Source: Sphingobacterium bovistauri (GTDB lineage: Bacteria > Bacteroidota > Bacteroidia > Sphingobacteriales > Sphingobacteriaceae). Taken from it: a DNA stretch of 56,666 bases. The position numbers and the translations under genes are program-made. Below are positions 1-9,319 of this stretch, piece by piece. The number at the start of each line of letters is the position of its first letter. Position 1 is the first letter of the stretch. The stretch lies in the NCBI RefSeq assembly GCF_020295405.1, contig NZ_JADEYP010000029.1:1-56666 (forward strand). Reading direction: 5' to 3'. The notes under the pieces were generated by a model. The model had not been told where the DNA came from and made no database searches. It saw nothing but the letters and a program-made list of their open reading frames with translations.

Positions 1-30
1 ATTGTACTTTCATATCGTTTTTTGGGTGCA

Positions 31-53
31 CCTCAATTTACAAAAAATTGAGG
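31..53. other. Short perfect hairpin near window start
   Basis: A 9-bp perfect inverted repeat with a 5-base loop lies just outside the terminator of the methyltransferase gene. It could be a second terminator arm or belong to a gene outside the window. No uridine-rich run follows directly on either strand, so I do not call it a terminator. Confidence 0.35.
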
Positions 54-65
54 ACAAAAAACATA

Positions 66-96
66 AGCCCCGCCATTATTTTTTAATGACGGGGCT
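66..96 (-). terminator. Rho-independent terminator of the methyltransferase gene
   Basis: A GC-rich stem (AGCCCCG paired with CGGGGCT, extended by an AT-rich part with one mismatch) is followed on the minus strand by a T-rich run. It lies 40 bases beyond the stop of the minus-strand methyltransferase gene. Confidence 0.8.
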
Positions 97-135
97 CTTT
101 AATTAACAGACCTTTTTAGACAGCCTCATTTTTAT

Positions 136-1038
136 TTATTTCGCCAATTTCCGAAACTTACCAAAAACTCCCAGCGGTAATTTTGGTCCTGCGGTAGCTT
201 GTAAGTATAACTCACCTATTTCTAAATTCTCGACTTGGGGGAATGATGTTTTGATTAGGTTCTCTACAATTACAGAAGAAAATCCTAATGAATACGTATT
301 CAAAATTAAGAAATGCTCTTTCGGATCCAATAGTTGAACCACATCTTGCATCATTTCTAAAATATTATCTTCCAATTTCCATTTCTCGCCTTTTGGTCCA
401 TGACCATAAGCTGGTGGATCTAAGATAATACCATTGTATTTGTTTCCACGCTTCAATTCACGTTTTACAAACTTCAATGCATCTTCCACCATCCAACGTA
501 CATTAGACAAGCCAGAAAGCTCCTGATTTTCATTTGCCCAAGTTACCACTTGCTTGATCGAATCTACGTGTGTCGTATCCGCTCCTGCAGCTCTAGCAAT
601 CATTGAAGCACCACCTGTATATGCAAATAAGTTTAAGAACTTCGGATTGGGTGTTTTCATCGATTTGATCGATTCTGAAATATAATCCCAATTCACAGCT
701 TGCTCTGGAAAAATCCCCACATGCTTGAATGATGTCAAACCCAAACGGAATTTGATAGCGACATCATTATTTTTATACTCAATATGCCAACGATCAGCTG
801 TCTTGGGATTTTTCTTTAGCCATTCACCACTTGTAGACGAACGACCTTTGAATTTGATATGGTAAAGCTTGTTCCATTCTGCATCGCCTAAAGTTTTAGG
901 CCAAACAGCCTGCGGCTCAGGACGAATTAATATTAAATCACCAAAACGTTCTAATTTTTCGAAATCACCACAATCGATTAATTCGTAATCTTTCCAATGC
1001 TGTGGCGTTAATAGTTGAATATTTGTTGAAGTAGACAA
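136..1038 (-). CDS. Class I SAM-dependent methyltransferase, RlmI/RlmK-like
   Basis: A 300-residue cytosolic enzyme that transfers a methyl group from S-adenosylmethionine, most likely to rRNA. The SAM-binding glycine motif NLFAYTGGAS is at residues 136-145 and the catalytic DPPAYG motif at 207-212. Together with the preceding HVGIFPEQ stretch this matches the Methyltrans_SAM (RlmI/RlmKL-type) family. The N-terminal 100 residues form a small beta-rich domain but no clear PUA motif is visible. The gene stands alone with its own terminator. The exact base modified cannot be read from the sequence; a 23S rRNA target is inferred from the family. Confidence 0.85.
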   Translation of the reverse strand: MSTSTNIQLLTPQHWKDYELIDCGDFEKLERFGDLILIRPEPQAVWPKTLGDAEWNKLYHIKFKGRSSTSGEWLKKNPKTADRWHIEYKNNDVAIKFRLGLTSFKHVGIFPEQAVNWDYISESIKSMKTPNPKFLNLFAYTGGASMIARAAGADTTHVDSIKQVVTWANENQELSGLSNVRWMVEDALKFVKRELKRGNKYNGIILDPPAYGHGPKGEKWKLEDNILEMMQDVVQLLDPKEHFLILNTYSLGFSSVIVENLIKTSFPQVENLEIGELYLQATAGPKLPLGVFGKFRKLAK

Positions 1039-1084
1039 TGTGCTATTCTTTTAATTTTTTGCAAAGGTACGGAAATTAGGGAAA

Positions 1085-1840
1085 TTATTTCATTGTATCC
1101 TTAGCGGCTTTCATCAAAGGACTAGCAAACACAAAATCATTTAATTCTTGTACATCTGACTGCAACATGTCTCGATTAGAACCTTCCCAAAATTTCTGAC
1201 CTTGGTGCAAAAACATGATATATTCACCTATCCCCATAACAGAGTTCATATCATGCGTCACGACTACAGTTGTACATTCATATTCCTGTGTTAATTCTTG
1301 AATCAACTCATCAATCAGAATAGATGTTGCTGGATCAAGACCAGAGTTAGGTTCATCGCAGAAAAGATATTTTGGGTTCATAGCAATTGCACGAGCAATA
1401 CCCACTCTCTTTTTCATACCTCCAGACAATTCTGAAGGATATAGTTTATTGGTATTTATTAGATTGACCCTTTCCAAACAAAAATTAGCACGATCGCGTT
1501 TTTCAGATTTGCTCATTTCGGTAAACATATCTAGTGTGAAAATGATATTTTGTTCTACCGTCATGGAATCAAACAATGCAGAATTCTGAAAAAGCATCCC
1601 TATTTCTTTTCGAATAGGCACTTTTCCTTCAAAATCCATGGTCGTAAACTCCTGTTTATCAAAGAACACACGACCTTGCTCCGGCTTATGCAACCCAACA
1701 ATACATTTCAACAATGTACTTTTTCCTGAGCCCGATCCACCAATAATTAAAGAAACTTTACCTGGTTCGAAAATAGCATCTATTCCTGTCAGAACTTTTT
1801 TATCCCCAAATGATTTGTGTATATTTTGAATCTCAATCAT
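1085..1840 (-). CDS. mlaF: MlaF-type ABC transporter ATP-binding protein
   Basis: The 251-residue ATPase subunit of an Mla-type phospholipid transporter that supports outer-membrane lipid asymmetry. It has Walker A GGSGSGKST (residues 34-42), Q-loop Gln85, the signature LSGGM (138-142), Walker B with DEPNSGLDP (162-170) and switch His196. It starts 8 bases after the MlaE-type permease gene, so the two are cotranscribed. The ATPase family is certain; the Mla assignment comes from the adjacent permease. No MlaD (MCE) gene lies next to it, although one is often adjacent in this phylum. Confidence 0.9.
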   Translation of the reverse strand: MIEIQNIHKSFGDKKVLTGIDAIFEPGKVSLIIGGSGSGKSTLLKCIVGLHKPEQGRVFFDKQEFTTMDFEGKVPIRKEIGMLFQNSALFDSMTVEQNIIFTLDMFTEMSKSEKRDRANFCLERVNLINTNKLYPSELSGGMKKRVGIARAIAMNPKYLFCDEPNSGLDPATSILIDELIQELTQEYECTTVVVTHDMNSVMGIGEYIMFLHQGQKFWEGSNRDMLQSDVQELNDFVFASPLMKAAKDTMK

Positions 1841-1848
1841 TTTCTTTG

Positions 1849-2583
1849 CTATAACATAGATGCTGTGATAATATAATCACAGGCTAATATCGTAATACAA
1901 CCTATTACAACAGATCGTGTACCCGCCTGACCAACTTCCAAAGCCCCACCGCGTACATAAAATCCTTTGTATGCAGGTATTGTTGTAATTATAAATCCAT
2001 ATACAAAAGCTTTAACCATAGCTACTGCAACAGTAAAACCATTAAAACCACCCTGAATTCCTTGTACGTATTCATTTATAGTAACTGCTCCTGTCAATAC
2101 ACCACCTAGTAATCCTCCGAAAATAGCACAGAATATTGCTACAACGACCAAAGCTGGTACCATAATCACCCCTGCAAATATTTTAGGTAAAATTAAATAG
2201 CCAGCAGCATTTATCCCCATAATTTCTAACGCATCAATTTGCTCTGTCACACGCATAGAACCTATTTGTGATGATATGGAGGACCCTACCTTCCCCATTA
2301 GTACCAATGCAGAAATCGTAGGCCCCAATTCTAAAATATTAGAATCGCGATTTATTTGTCCAATTACAGAACGAGGAATAAAATCAGAATTTAATTGAAA
2401 GGCGATCTGCATCGTCATAACAGCACCAATAAATGTAGAAATAATGATAATTAGCCCTATCGAACCTACACCTATTTCACTCATCTCATGCAACATTTCT
2501 TTCCAATACACGCGCCACTTTTCTGGTCTCTTGAAGACTTTTTTCAACAACAGGATATATTCGCCTAAATAATAGAATATCAT
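1849..2583 (-). CDS. mlaE: MlaE-type ABC transporter permease
   Basis: The 244-residue inner-membrane permease of the Mla lipid transport system. It has several hydrophobic segments and the family-typical block around VGSSISSQIGSMRVTEQIDA (residues about 100-119), followed by the EIMGINA motif that contacts the ATPase. It is the first gene of a two-gene operon with mlaF. The upstream 195-base interval separates it from the divergent LiaF-like gene. Length is usual for the family (PF02405). Confidence 0.92.
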   Translation of the reverse strand: MIFYYLGEYILLLKKVFKRPEKWRVYWKEMLHEMSEIGVGSIGLIIIISTFIGAVMTMQIAFQLNSDFIPRSVIGQINRDSNILELGPTISALVLMGKVGSSISSQIGSMRVTEQIDALEIMGINAAGYLILPKIFAGVIMVPALVVVAIFCAIFGGLLGGVLTGAVTINEYVQGIQGGFNGFTVAVAMVKAFVYGFIITTIPAYKGFYVRGGALEVGQAGTRSVVIGCITILACDYIITASML

Positions 2584-2778
2584 ATGTTCACTATACGGTT
2601 TATGCTAAAATACATATTATATACATATAACCTATAAAAATTACTTTTGTTTAAATTTATATAAACATATAACGATTCACCGAAAGTTTTCCTTTCTTTA
2701 CCGAAAATAGTTACCAAACATAATACGACCTGCGTACATTCGTAATGTATAATAGAGGATGTATATATTTATAGAAAT

Positions 2779-3675
2779 ATGAAGAGTAAAATTTCTACTG
2801 GGATATGGCTTGTTTTTTTGGGAATAATAGCCTTACTCGATAATTTCAGTATCATTGATTTCAATTTTTATGCTATCATAAAATATTGGCCATTATTGAT
2901 TGTATCACTAGGTATCAATCTAATATTTCAGCACAAAAATTATGGTACAGGAGTGATAATAGCCGTAAACATAGCTTTATGTATTTTTCTAACATACGTT
3001 GGTTATACATCAAATGATAAATTCAATTGGACAGGAAAATTAGCTTATAAAAATAACATTAAAGACACTAGTGAAACTGAACAGAATTTAAGTATACCAT
3101 TCACCGAAAAGATAAATAATCCAAAACTAACTTTCAACATAGGAGCTTCTAAAATAAAAGTTGACAATAACACCACACAACTGCTGGAGGCTCAATCGGA
3201 AAGCAAAAACCTAGGCCTCACACTAGATCAATCTGGCAATAATATAGAAATAAGTGCCGTAAGCAGTGACAAAAACGCAAAAAATCACTTTGTTAATTTA
3301 TCACTTAGTGATACCCAAAATTGGATCTTAGCATTTAATATTGGTGCAGCACAATTAACAGCAGATTTATCTAGCCATAAAATTGAAAAACTTGAAATCA
3401 ATTCTGGTGCAGCTAACGTAAATATTAAACTTGGTCAACCAACGATTGAAAAAGTCAAAGTTGAAATCAATACCGCAGCATCCAACACGAAGATTTCAAT
3501 CCCTAAAGATGCCGCTTGCGCTGTAGATATGACAACAATTCTTTCCAACAACAATTTACAGGGCTTTATTAAAAGAGATGATATGTGGGTAACAGACAAC
3601 TATGATACTGCGTCAAAAAAATATATCATTGAATTAAATGGTGCAGCGAATTCTCTGAAGATAGATAGATATTAA
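2779..3675 (+). CDS. LiaF-like membrane protein with toast-rack C-terminal domain
   Basis: A 298-residue membrane protein. Three hydrophobic segments occupy about residues 8-75 (LiaI/LiaF-type transmembrane domain, DUF5668-like). A short linker leads to a beta-rich C-terminal region (about 100-298) with repeated hydrophobic and Asn/Ala patterns like the toast_rack or DUF4097 adhesin-like fold. In Firmicutes, LiaF relatives modulate envelope-stress two-component systems; no such system is adjacent here, so the role is open. It is followed after 29 bases by ispG, which seems to have its own promoter. Confidence 0.7.
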   Translation: MKSKISTGIWLVFLGIIALLDNFSIIDFNFYAIIKYWPLLIVSLGINLIFQHKNYGTGVIIAVNIALCIFLTYVGYTSNDKFNWTGKLAYKNNIKDTSETEQNLSIPFTEKINNPKLTFNIGASKIKVDNNTTQLLEAQSESKNLGLTLDQSGNNIEISAVSSDKNAKNHFVNLSLSDTQNWILAFNIGAAQLTADLSSHKIEKLEINSGAANVNIKLGQPTIEKVKVEINTAASNTKISIPKDAACAVDMTTILSNNNLQGFIKRDDMWVTDNYDTASKKYIIELNGAANSLKIDRY

Positions 3676-3679
3676 ATCT

Positions 3680-3699
3680 ATAAATAACTACCTTTGTAA
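3680..3699 (+). promoter_or_regulatory. Predicted promoter of ispG with TACCTTTG -7 box
   Basis: TACCTTTG at 3689-3696 fits the Bacteroidota -7 consensus TAnnTTTG. A convincing -33 TTTG is not visible. The 20-base string ATAAATAACTACCTTTGTAA is repeated exactly at 8563-8582 before the transaldolase-family gene. The expected transcription start lies within about 5 bases of the ispG ATG, so the mRNA may be nearly leaderless. Confidence 0.55.
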
Positions 3700-3704
3700 T
3701 TGAA

Positions 3705-5705
3705 ATGGAAGCAGAAAAAAGTTTGATTTTACCTGGGAGTTATTGCAACTCAAAATTAACATATTCACGTTTCAAAACGCGTGAAATCCAAATCGGTCAT
3801 TTGGCGATGGGTGGGGACAACCCCATTCGTATCCAAAGTATGACGACCATCGACACCATGGATACTTTGGGATCAGTCGAACAAACTATTCGTATGGTGG
3901 ATGCCGGTTGCGAGATTGTAAGAATCACAGCTCCCAGCATCAAAGAAGCTGAAAACTTAGGTAATATTAAGAAAGAACTTCGGGACAGAGGCTACGATGT
4001 TCCTTTGGTCGCAGATATTCATTTCACTCCAAATGCTGCCGAAGTCGCGGCACGTCTAATCGAAAAAGTACGTGTCAACCCAGGCAACTACGCGGACAAA
4101 AAGAAATTTGATCAAATAGACTACACCGATTCAGCGTATCAAGCTGAATTAGATCGTATTTATAAAAAATTCGCACCGCTTGTTGGTATTTGTAAAGAAT
4201 ACGGCACAGCTATGCGTATCGGCACAAATCATGGCTCACTTTCGGACCGCATCATGAGTCGCTACGGAGATAGTCCAGAAGGTATGGTCGAGTCCGCTAT
4301 GGAATTTATCCGTATCTGCGAAGATTTGAACTTTCATAACCTTTGTGTTTCCATGAAATCGTCGAATCCAAAAGTAATGGTACAAGCTTACCGACTACTA
4401 GTGGAAAGAATGGTTTCCGAAAACATGAACTATCCGTTACACTTGGGTGTAACTGAAGCAGGTGATGGTGAAGATGGTCGTATCAAATCCGCGGTAGGTA
4501 TTGGTACATTACTAGAAGATGGATTGGGTGATACCGTACGTGTTTCCTTGACAGAAGAACCTGAAAAAGAAGCGCCTGTTGCTATTGCTTTGGTTAACCG
4601 TTACAGCAAAAGAAAAGCTGCACTAGCACAAGAGCAACAAAGAGAAATCTTAACATTAAACGAAGTTGGGAAGACAACACCCTACGTTTCACGTGAAGTA
4701 AATACTTTCGTCGGAGGATCACTTGTTCCACGTGTCATCATCGATATTTCAACCAAAAACTTGAAAGACCCATTTATTCTTTCTGAAGTTGGCTACAAAT
4801 ACGATGCAATTAATGACAAATACCACATGGGTGACCAATCTGTCGATTTCGTTTATCTAGCGGATCAGTTACCGTCATTTACGATGCCAGGTAATTTGAA
4901 ACAATTGTATAACTACAAGACATGGTTATCCCTCACAAATAAATCCAATATTCATCCCTTATATTCTTTAGCAGAATTTAATCAGGCTACGACAAAAGAC
5001 CCTGTATTGAATTTGGTACGTATTTCCAATGATGATTTAGCGAGTGACGATTTCAACAACTTGCAAATAGATCAAACTATAATGTTTTTATTGGAAACAA
5101 ATCATACGCATGGAATGGCGGATCAACGTCAGTTTTTTGCGAATTTGCAAGAAATTGGCTTGGATAATCCTGTGATTATTTGTCGCAGCTATGCTGTAAA
5201 GGATTTTTCAGGACCTGTAGGTGATATTATGAATCCTGAAGAACCTATTTCTAAAATTCAGTTGTATGCAGCTACGGATTTAGGTGCTTTATTAATTGAT
5301 GGATTAGGCTCAGGTATTTGGATTGATTCTCCTGCCACCCCAACGGATAAATTAGCCTCAATATCATTTGGAATACTTCAGGCTACGCGCTCACGCATCT
5401 CGAAAACAGAATATATCTCCTGCCCGAGTTGTGGTCGCACATTATTCGACTTGCAAGAGACTACGCAAATGATTCGCTCACGCACAAACCATCTTAAGGG
5501 TCTTAAAATTGGAATCATGGGATGCATTGTTAATGGTCCTGGTGAAATGGCAGATGCAGATTATGGTTATGTAGGCGCTGGCCCAGACAAAATTACCTTA
5601 TACCGGGGACAGCAAGTTGTGAAGAAAAATGTTTCATCAGCTAATGCACTAGATGAATTGATTAAAATTATCAAATCTGACGGACTCTGGATTGAAGAAA
5701 TTTAA
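3705..5705 (+). CDS. ispG: 4-hydroxy-3-methylbut-2-en-1-yl diphosphate synthase (IspG/GcpE), three-domain form
   Basis: Penultimate enzyme of the MEP isoprenoid pathway. It converts MEcPP to HMBPP in the cytosol with a [4Fe-4S] cluster. At 666 residues it is the long form found in Bacteroidota, Chlamydiae and plants, with an insert between the TIM barrel (about 20-300) and the cluster domain (about 560-666). Cluster ligands are visible as C573 and C576 in CPSCGR and C607 in GCIVNGPGE. The ATG at 3705 is the only start ahead of the conserved YCNSKLTYSR block, which fixes the N-terminus. Confidence 0.97.
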   Translation: MEAEKSLILPGSYCNSKLTYSRFKTREIQIGHLAMGGDNPIRIQSMTTIDTMDTLGSVEQTIRMVDAGCEIVRITAPSIKEAENLGNIKKELRDRGYDVPLVADIHFTPNAAEVAARLIEKVRVNPGNYADKKKFDQIDYTDSAYQAELDRIYKKFAPLVGICKEYGTAMRIGTNHGSLSDRIMSRYGDSPEGMVESAMEFIRICEDLNFHNLCVSMKSSNPKVMVQAYRLLVERMVSENMNYPLHLGVTEAGDGEDGRIKSAVGIGTLLEDGLGDTVRVSLTEEPEKEAPVAIALVNRYSKRKAALAQEQQREILTLNEVGKTTPYVSREVNTFVGGSLVPRVIIDISTKNLKDPFILSEVGYKYDAINDKYHMGDQSVDFVYLADQLPSFTMPGNLKQLYNYKTWLSLTNKSNIHPLYSLAEFNQATTKDPVLNLVRISNDDLASDDFNNLQIDQTIMFLLETNHTHGMADQRQFFANLQEIGLDNPVIICRSYAVKDFSGPVGDIMNPEEPISKIQLYAATDLGALLIDGLGSGIWIDSPATPTDKLASISFGILQATRSRISKTEYISCPSCGRTLFDLQETTQMIRSRTNHLKGLKIGIMGCIVNGPGEMADADYGYVGAGPDKITLYRGQQVVKKNVSSANALDELIKIIKSDGLWIEEI

Positions 5706-5730
5706 TCCTACCTATTAAAAATATTACAGT

Positions 5731-5765
5731 CCCCTTAGTTTACAAACTAAGGGGTTTTGTTTTTT
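5731..5765 (+). terminator. Rho-independent terminator after ispG
   Basis: CCCCTTAGTTT pairs with AAACTAAGGGG across a tiny loop and is followed by TTTTGTTTTTT. It separates ispG from the fucosidase gene. Confidence 0.9.
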
Positions 5766-5770
5766 ATCAT

Positions 5771-5778
5771 TATATTTA
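5771..5778 (+). promoter_or_regulatory. Possible -7 box of the fucosidase gene
   Basis: TATATTTA matches 7 of 8 positions of TAnnTTTG. It lies 26 bases before the chosen ATG at 5805 and just after the ispG terminator. No clear -33 element was found. Confidence 0.35.
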
Positions 5779-5804
5779 CGTTTAAAGAAACCAATATAAA
5801 CTTT

Positions 5805-7253
5805 ATGAAAAAAATCATTCTGTTATTAACCCTAGTTACGTGCAGCTTATCATACGCGCAAAAGTATGAGGCTAATTGGGAGTCCTTAAATAAACGTGGT
5901 ATTCCAAAATGGTTCAATCAAGACAAATTTGGCATATTCATTCACTGGGGCGTATACGCTGTACCAGCTTATGCTCCTGTAATACCTAATGATGGGTTAA
6001 GTTATTCCGAATGGTATGAACATAGGTTAGAATGGAAAACAAAAGAGTTTTGGGATTTTCACCTTAAAAATTATGGAGAAAATTTTCATTATTCTCAATT
6101 CGAACCTCTATTCAAAGCAGAACTTTATAATCCAAAACAATGGGCAGAAGTGTTCAAAAATTCAGGAGCCAAATATGTTGTTTTAACTTCCAAGCACCAT
6201 GATGGCTATGCACTATGGGATAGTCCCGAAGCAAACCGCAGCTGGGGTAGACCTTGGAATTCAGTTTCTGGTGGACCAAAACGTGATTTATTAGGAGATT
6301 TGACCACAGCAGTTCGAGAAGAGGGATTGAAGATGGGCTATTATTATTCGCTTTATGAGTGGTACAATCCTTTGTGGAAAACTAACAAAGAAATGTATAT
6401 CAATAATCATATGCTACCTCAATTGAAAGATTTAGTGAATAAGTATAAACCTTCCGTGATCTTTTCAGACGGAGAATGGGATTTGTCAGATACGACATGG
6501 CGTAGCACAGAATTCTTAGCTTGGCTGTTTAATGATTCTCCTGTAGCCAAAGACGTCGTCGTAAATGACCGCTGGGGGAAAAATACACGTGAAAAGAACA
6601 CAGGTGCTACATACACCACATCAGAATATGGAAGTGGTATGAATGCCGATATCGTATGGGAAGAAAGCCAAGGAATTGGTCACTCCTATGGATACAATCG
6701 TAACGAAAACATTAATGATTATAAATCCTCAAGAGAATTACTACTTCTATTAATCGACATTGTCGCACGTGGCGGAAATTTACTATTGGATATCGGTCCA
6801 ACGGGAGATGGTAGAATTCCAGTTATTATGCAGGAGCGATTGCTGGAAATGGGGGATTGGTTAAAAGTTAATGGAGAGGCGATTTATGAGACACATGCCG
6901 TGAAGAATCCATACCAATGGAGTTCATCTAACATCCCTAAAAAAGATGACAAAGCCTACATGGCTGGTTATAGCACAGCGAAATTAGTGGAACCAAAAAA
7001 AGATGTAGCTCACGTAGAGCTCTTTTTTACACAAAAAGGTAAAGACCTTTATGCTTTCTTACCGAAATACCAATCGAAAGTTATTTTGAAAAACTATACA
7101 GTAAAATCCAATACAACTGTTTCGGTTTTAGGATCAACTAAAGTTTTAAAAGCGAAAAATATAGGTAAAAATTGTGAAGTGGATTTATCAGGTTTTAAAC
7201 CTGGTGAGATTCCAAGCGAGCTATTGGTATTGAAATTTAAGAATATGCTATAA
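5805..7253 (+). CDS. Secreted GH29 alpha-L-fucosidase
   Basis: A 482-residue glycoside hydrolase that releases terminal alpha-L-fucose. I start it at the ATG at 5805, which gives a clean signal peptide (MKKIILLLTLVTCSLSYAQ), instead of the in-frame ATG 16 codons upstream. The GH29 barrel shows FGIFIHWGVYAVPAY near the N-terminus, SKHHDGYALW, and IFSDGEWD, where D222 fits the catalytic nucleophile. The C-terminal about 100 residues look like the usual beta domain. It lies alone, not inside a SusCD locus, so it probably works as a periplasmic or secreted enzyme on fucosylated oligosaccharides. Confidence 0.93.
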   Translation: MKKIILLLTLVTCSLSYAQKYEANWESLNKRGIPKWFNQDKFGIFIHWGVYAVPAYAPVIPNDGLSYSEWYEHRLEWKTKEFWDFHLKNYGENFHYSQFEPLFKAELYNPKQWAEVFKNSGAKYVVLTSKHHDGYALWDSPEANRSWGRPWNSVSGGPKRDLLGDLTTAVREEGLKMGYYYSLYEWYNPLWKTNKEMYINNHMLPQLKDLVNKYKPSVIFSDGEWDLSDTTWRSTEFLAWLFNDSPVAKDVVVNDRWGKNTREKNTGATYTTSEYGSGMNADIVWEESQGIGHSYGYNRNENINDYKSSRELLLLLIDIVARGGNLLLDIGPTGDGRIPVIMQERLLEMGDWLKVNGEAIYETHAVKNPYQWSSSNIPKKDDKAYMAGYSTAKLVEPKKDVAHVELFFTQKGKDLYAFLPKYQSKVILKNYTVKSNTTVSVLGSTKVLKAKNIGKNCEVDLSGFKPGEIPSELLVLKFKNML

Positions 7254-7256
7254 TAA

Positions 7257-7288
7257 AAGAGAGGCTTAGTGTACGCCAAGCCTCTCTT
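7257..7288. terminator. Bidirectional terminator between fucosidase and MFS genes
   Basis: AAGAGAGGCTT and AAGCCTCTCTT form a perfect 11-bp stem with a 10-base loop, placed between two convergent genes. Confidence 0.8.
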
Positions 7289-7292
7289 CATA

Positions 7293-8537
7293 TCACCTCT
7301 TCCATCTTGAATAATCTATCTTAAAAAGTCTACGATGTAAGTGCAAACGCAAATAGATATAAAAGCAAATCGAGATAATTACACCTACCCCACCCATGAT
7401 TAACAGCGCATTTTTGAGGCCCACAGTCTCCGCTATTGCACCTGTGAGCAAACTACCTATTGGGAATATTCCTTGAAAAGACATCACATAATAGGACATT
7501 ATACGCCCTCTATAAGAAGACATGGAATGTGTCTGGATATAAGTGTTAATACTCGAATTTTGCATCATCATGGCAAAAGAAACAGCCACAGTAAAGAAAA
7601 TAGCTGCTGGCAGGTAATGTGCATAAGCCAAAAGCAATAATGAAATTCCCATCATCAGCGCAGAAAATAGCACGCGATAGCGCAAATTTTCTCCTGTTTT
7701 GAGACTTGCCATACGTATAGCACCTATCATAGCACCCAATCCCGCTGCAGATTCAAACCAAGAAAAAGTCGTTTCATCCCCATGAAATAACTCCTTTGCT
7801 ACTGCTGGTAGTAGGGATGTATAAGGAATAACGAATAAACTCGAAAATGTCATGATAATAATTAAAGAGGCTATATTTGGCGAACGTATTAAATAATCAA
7901 ATCCATCTTTCATTCCTTGCCACGTGGAACTCCCTTTTTTTCTAATAATTGGCAATTCTACAATCTTCATCAATGATAATGTGGTCAATACAGGTATAAA
8001 ACTTAGAAAATTCATTAAAAAACAAACGAACTCTCCATAATTGCTTAATAAAATTCCTCCGATAGCTGGGCCAACCATTCTCGCTGCATTGAATACAGAA
8101 GAGTTCAATGCTATTGCATTCGGCAAATCCTTTCTATTATCCACTAACGTGGATAATAGAGCCTGTCTCCCTAATACATCAAATGCATTAATAACTCCTT
8201 GAACAAAGCCCAATACACACAACCACACTACAGTCTCCCAGCCTCTGTAGACAACGAAAGTCAATATACCTGCCTGGATCATCAACAAGACTTGTGTCCA
8301 CATTACAAGCTTATATTTAGGCCTGCCATCTACAAAAGAACCTATAAAAGGAGATAAGAATAAAGAAGGAGATAAAGACACAAATGATACAAAACCTAAC
8401 CAAAATACAGAGTCCGTAAGCTCATAAATAAGCCAACTTATCGCTATGCGCTGCATCCATGTCCCTAATAATGACAAAGACTGTCCAATCGTATGCAATC
8501 TAAAGTTTGGATAACGCAACGATCTGAAAATTTCCAT
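7293..8537 (-). CDS. MFS transporter, EntS/MFS_3-like
   Basis: A 414-residue inner-membrane protein with about 12 hydrophobic segments. The N-terminus (FRLHTIGQSLSLLGTWMQRI) and the loop SPFIGSFVDGRPKYK (residues about 61-75) match the MFS_3 group, which includes the enterobactin exporter EntS. Such proteins usually export siderophores or drugs. No siderophore genes are near, so the substrate is unknown. It is transcribed divergently from the transaldolase-family gene. Confidence 0.85.
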   Translation of the reverse strand: MEIFRSLRYPNFRLHTIGQSLSLLGTWMQRIAISWLIYELTDSVFWLGFVSFVSLSPSLFLSPFIGSFVDGRPKYKLVMWTQVLLMIQAGILTFVVYRGWETVVWLCVLGFVQGVINAFDVLGRQALLSTLVDNRKDLPNAIALNSSVFNAARMVGPAIGGILLSNYGEFVCFLMNFLSFIPVLTTLSLMKIVELPIIRKKGSSTWQGMKDGFDYLIRSPNIASLIIIMTFSSLFVIPYTSLLPAVAKELFHGDETTFSWFESAAGLGAMIGAIRMASLKTGENLRYRVLFSALMMGISLLLLAYAHYLPAAIFFTVAVSFAMMMQNSSINTYIQTHSMSSYRGRIMSYYVMSFQGIFPIGSLLTGAIAETVGLKNALLIMGGVGVIISICFYIYLRLHLHRRLFKIDYSRWKR

Positions 8538-8562
8538 GCAGGCAATATAACTTTTAATATGA

Positions 8563-8582
8563 ATAAATAACTACCTTTGTAA
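8563..8582 (+). promoter_or_regulatory. Predicted promoter of the transaldolase-family gene
   Basis: TACCTTTG at 8572-8579 fits TAnnTTTG. A T-rich TTTT at 8552-8555 could serve as the -33 region with a short spacer. The 20-base string containing the box is identical to that before ispG. The leader to the ATG at 8636 would be about 50 bases. Confidence 0.6.
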
Positions 8583-8635
8583 CAGCTAAAATTATAGATA
8601 GTTTTAAATTTATTAAAATACAACAAACCCAAAAA

Positions 8636-9295
8636 ATGAAGTTTTTTATCGACACAGCCAACTTGGCTCAAATTAAAGAAGCACAAGACTTAGGTGTATT
8701 AGACGGTGTAACTACTAATCCAAGCCTAATGGCTAAGGAAGGAATCTCTGGTGACGAAAATGTAATCAACCATTACAAAGCAATCTGCGAAATCGTAGAC
8801 GGTGATGTAAGCGCTGAAGTGATCTCTACAGATTACGAAAACATGATCAAAGAAGGGGAAGCATTAGCTGCATTAGATGCTAAGATAGTAGTTAAGATTC
8901 CTATGATCAAAGATGGTGTTAAAGCGATCAAATATTTTAGCCAAAAAGGTATAAAAACAAACTGTACATTGGTTTTTTCAGCAGGGCAAGCTTTATTAGC
9001 AGCTAAAGCTGGAGCGACATATGTATCTCCATTTGTAGGTCGTTTGGATGACATTTCGGTAGATGGTTTAGGCTTGATCGAAGAGATCCGTTTGATCTAT
9101 GATAACTACGGTTTCACGACTCAAATCTTGGCTGCATCAGTACGTCATAGCGCGCATTTATTAGGTTGTGCTAAGATCGGTGCTGATGTGATGACTGGTC
9201 CTTTATCGGTAATCACAGCGTTACTAAAACATCCTTTAACAGATAGCGGTCTTGCTCAATTTTTAGCGGATCACGCGAAGGCTGCAGGCAAATAA
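8636..9295 (+). CDS. Transaldolase / fructose-6-phosphate aldolase family enzyme
   Basis: A 219-residue TIM-barrel aldolase of the short transaldolase subfamily (TalC/Fsa type), acting in the non-oxidative pentose phosphate pathway. The N-terminus [13 protein letters not shown], the block [13 protein letters not shown] (residues 24-36), and Schiff-base Lys87 in IVVKIPM are all visible. Length is usual for this group (about 215-220). Whether it acts as transaldolase or as fructose-6-phosphate aldolase cannot be settled here; transaldolase is commoner for this subfamily in Bacteroidota. It is a single-gene unit with its own promoter and terminator. Confidence 0.93.
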   Translation: MKFFIDTANLAQIKEAQDLGVLDGVTTNPSLMAKEGISGDENVINHYKAICEIVDGDVSAEVISTDYENMIKEGEALAALDAKIVVKIPMIKDGVKAIKYFSQKGIKTNCTLVFSAGQALLAAKAGATYVSPFVGRLDDISVDGLGLIEEIRLIYDNYGFTTQILAASVRHSAHLLGCAKIGADVMTGPLSVITALLKHPLTDSGLAQFLADHAKAAGK

Positions 9296-9319
9296 TTAAG
9301 CTCAAAACACAGCATAAAT

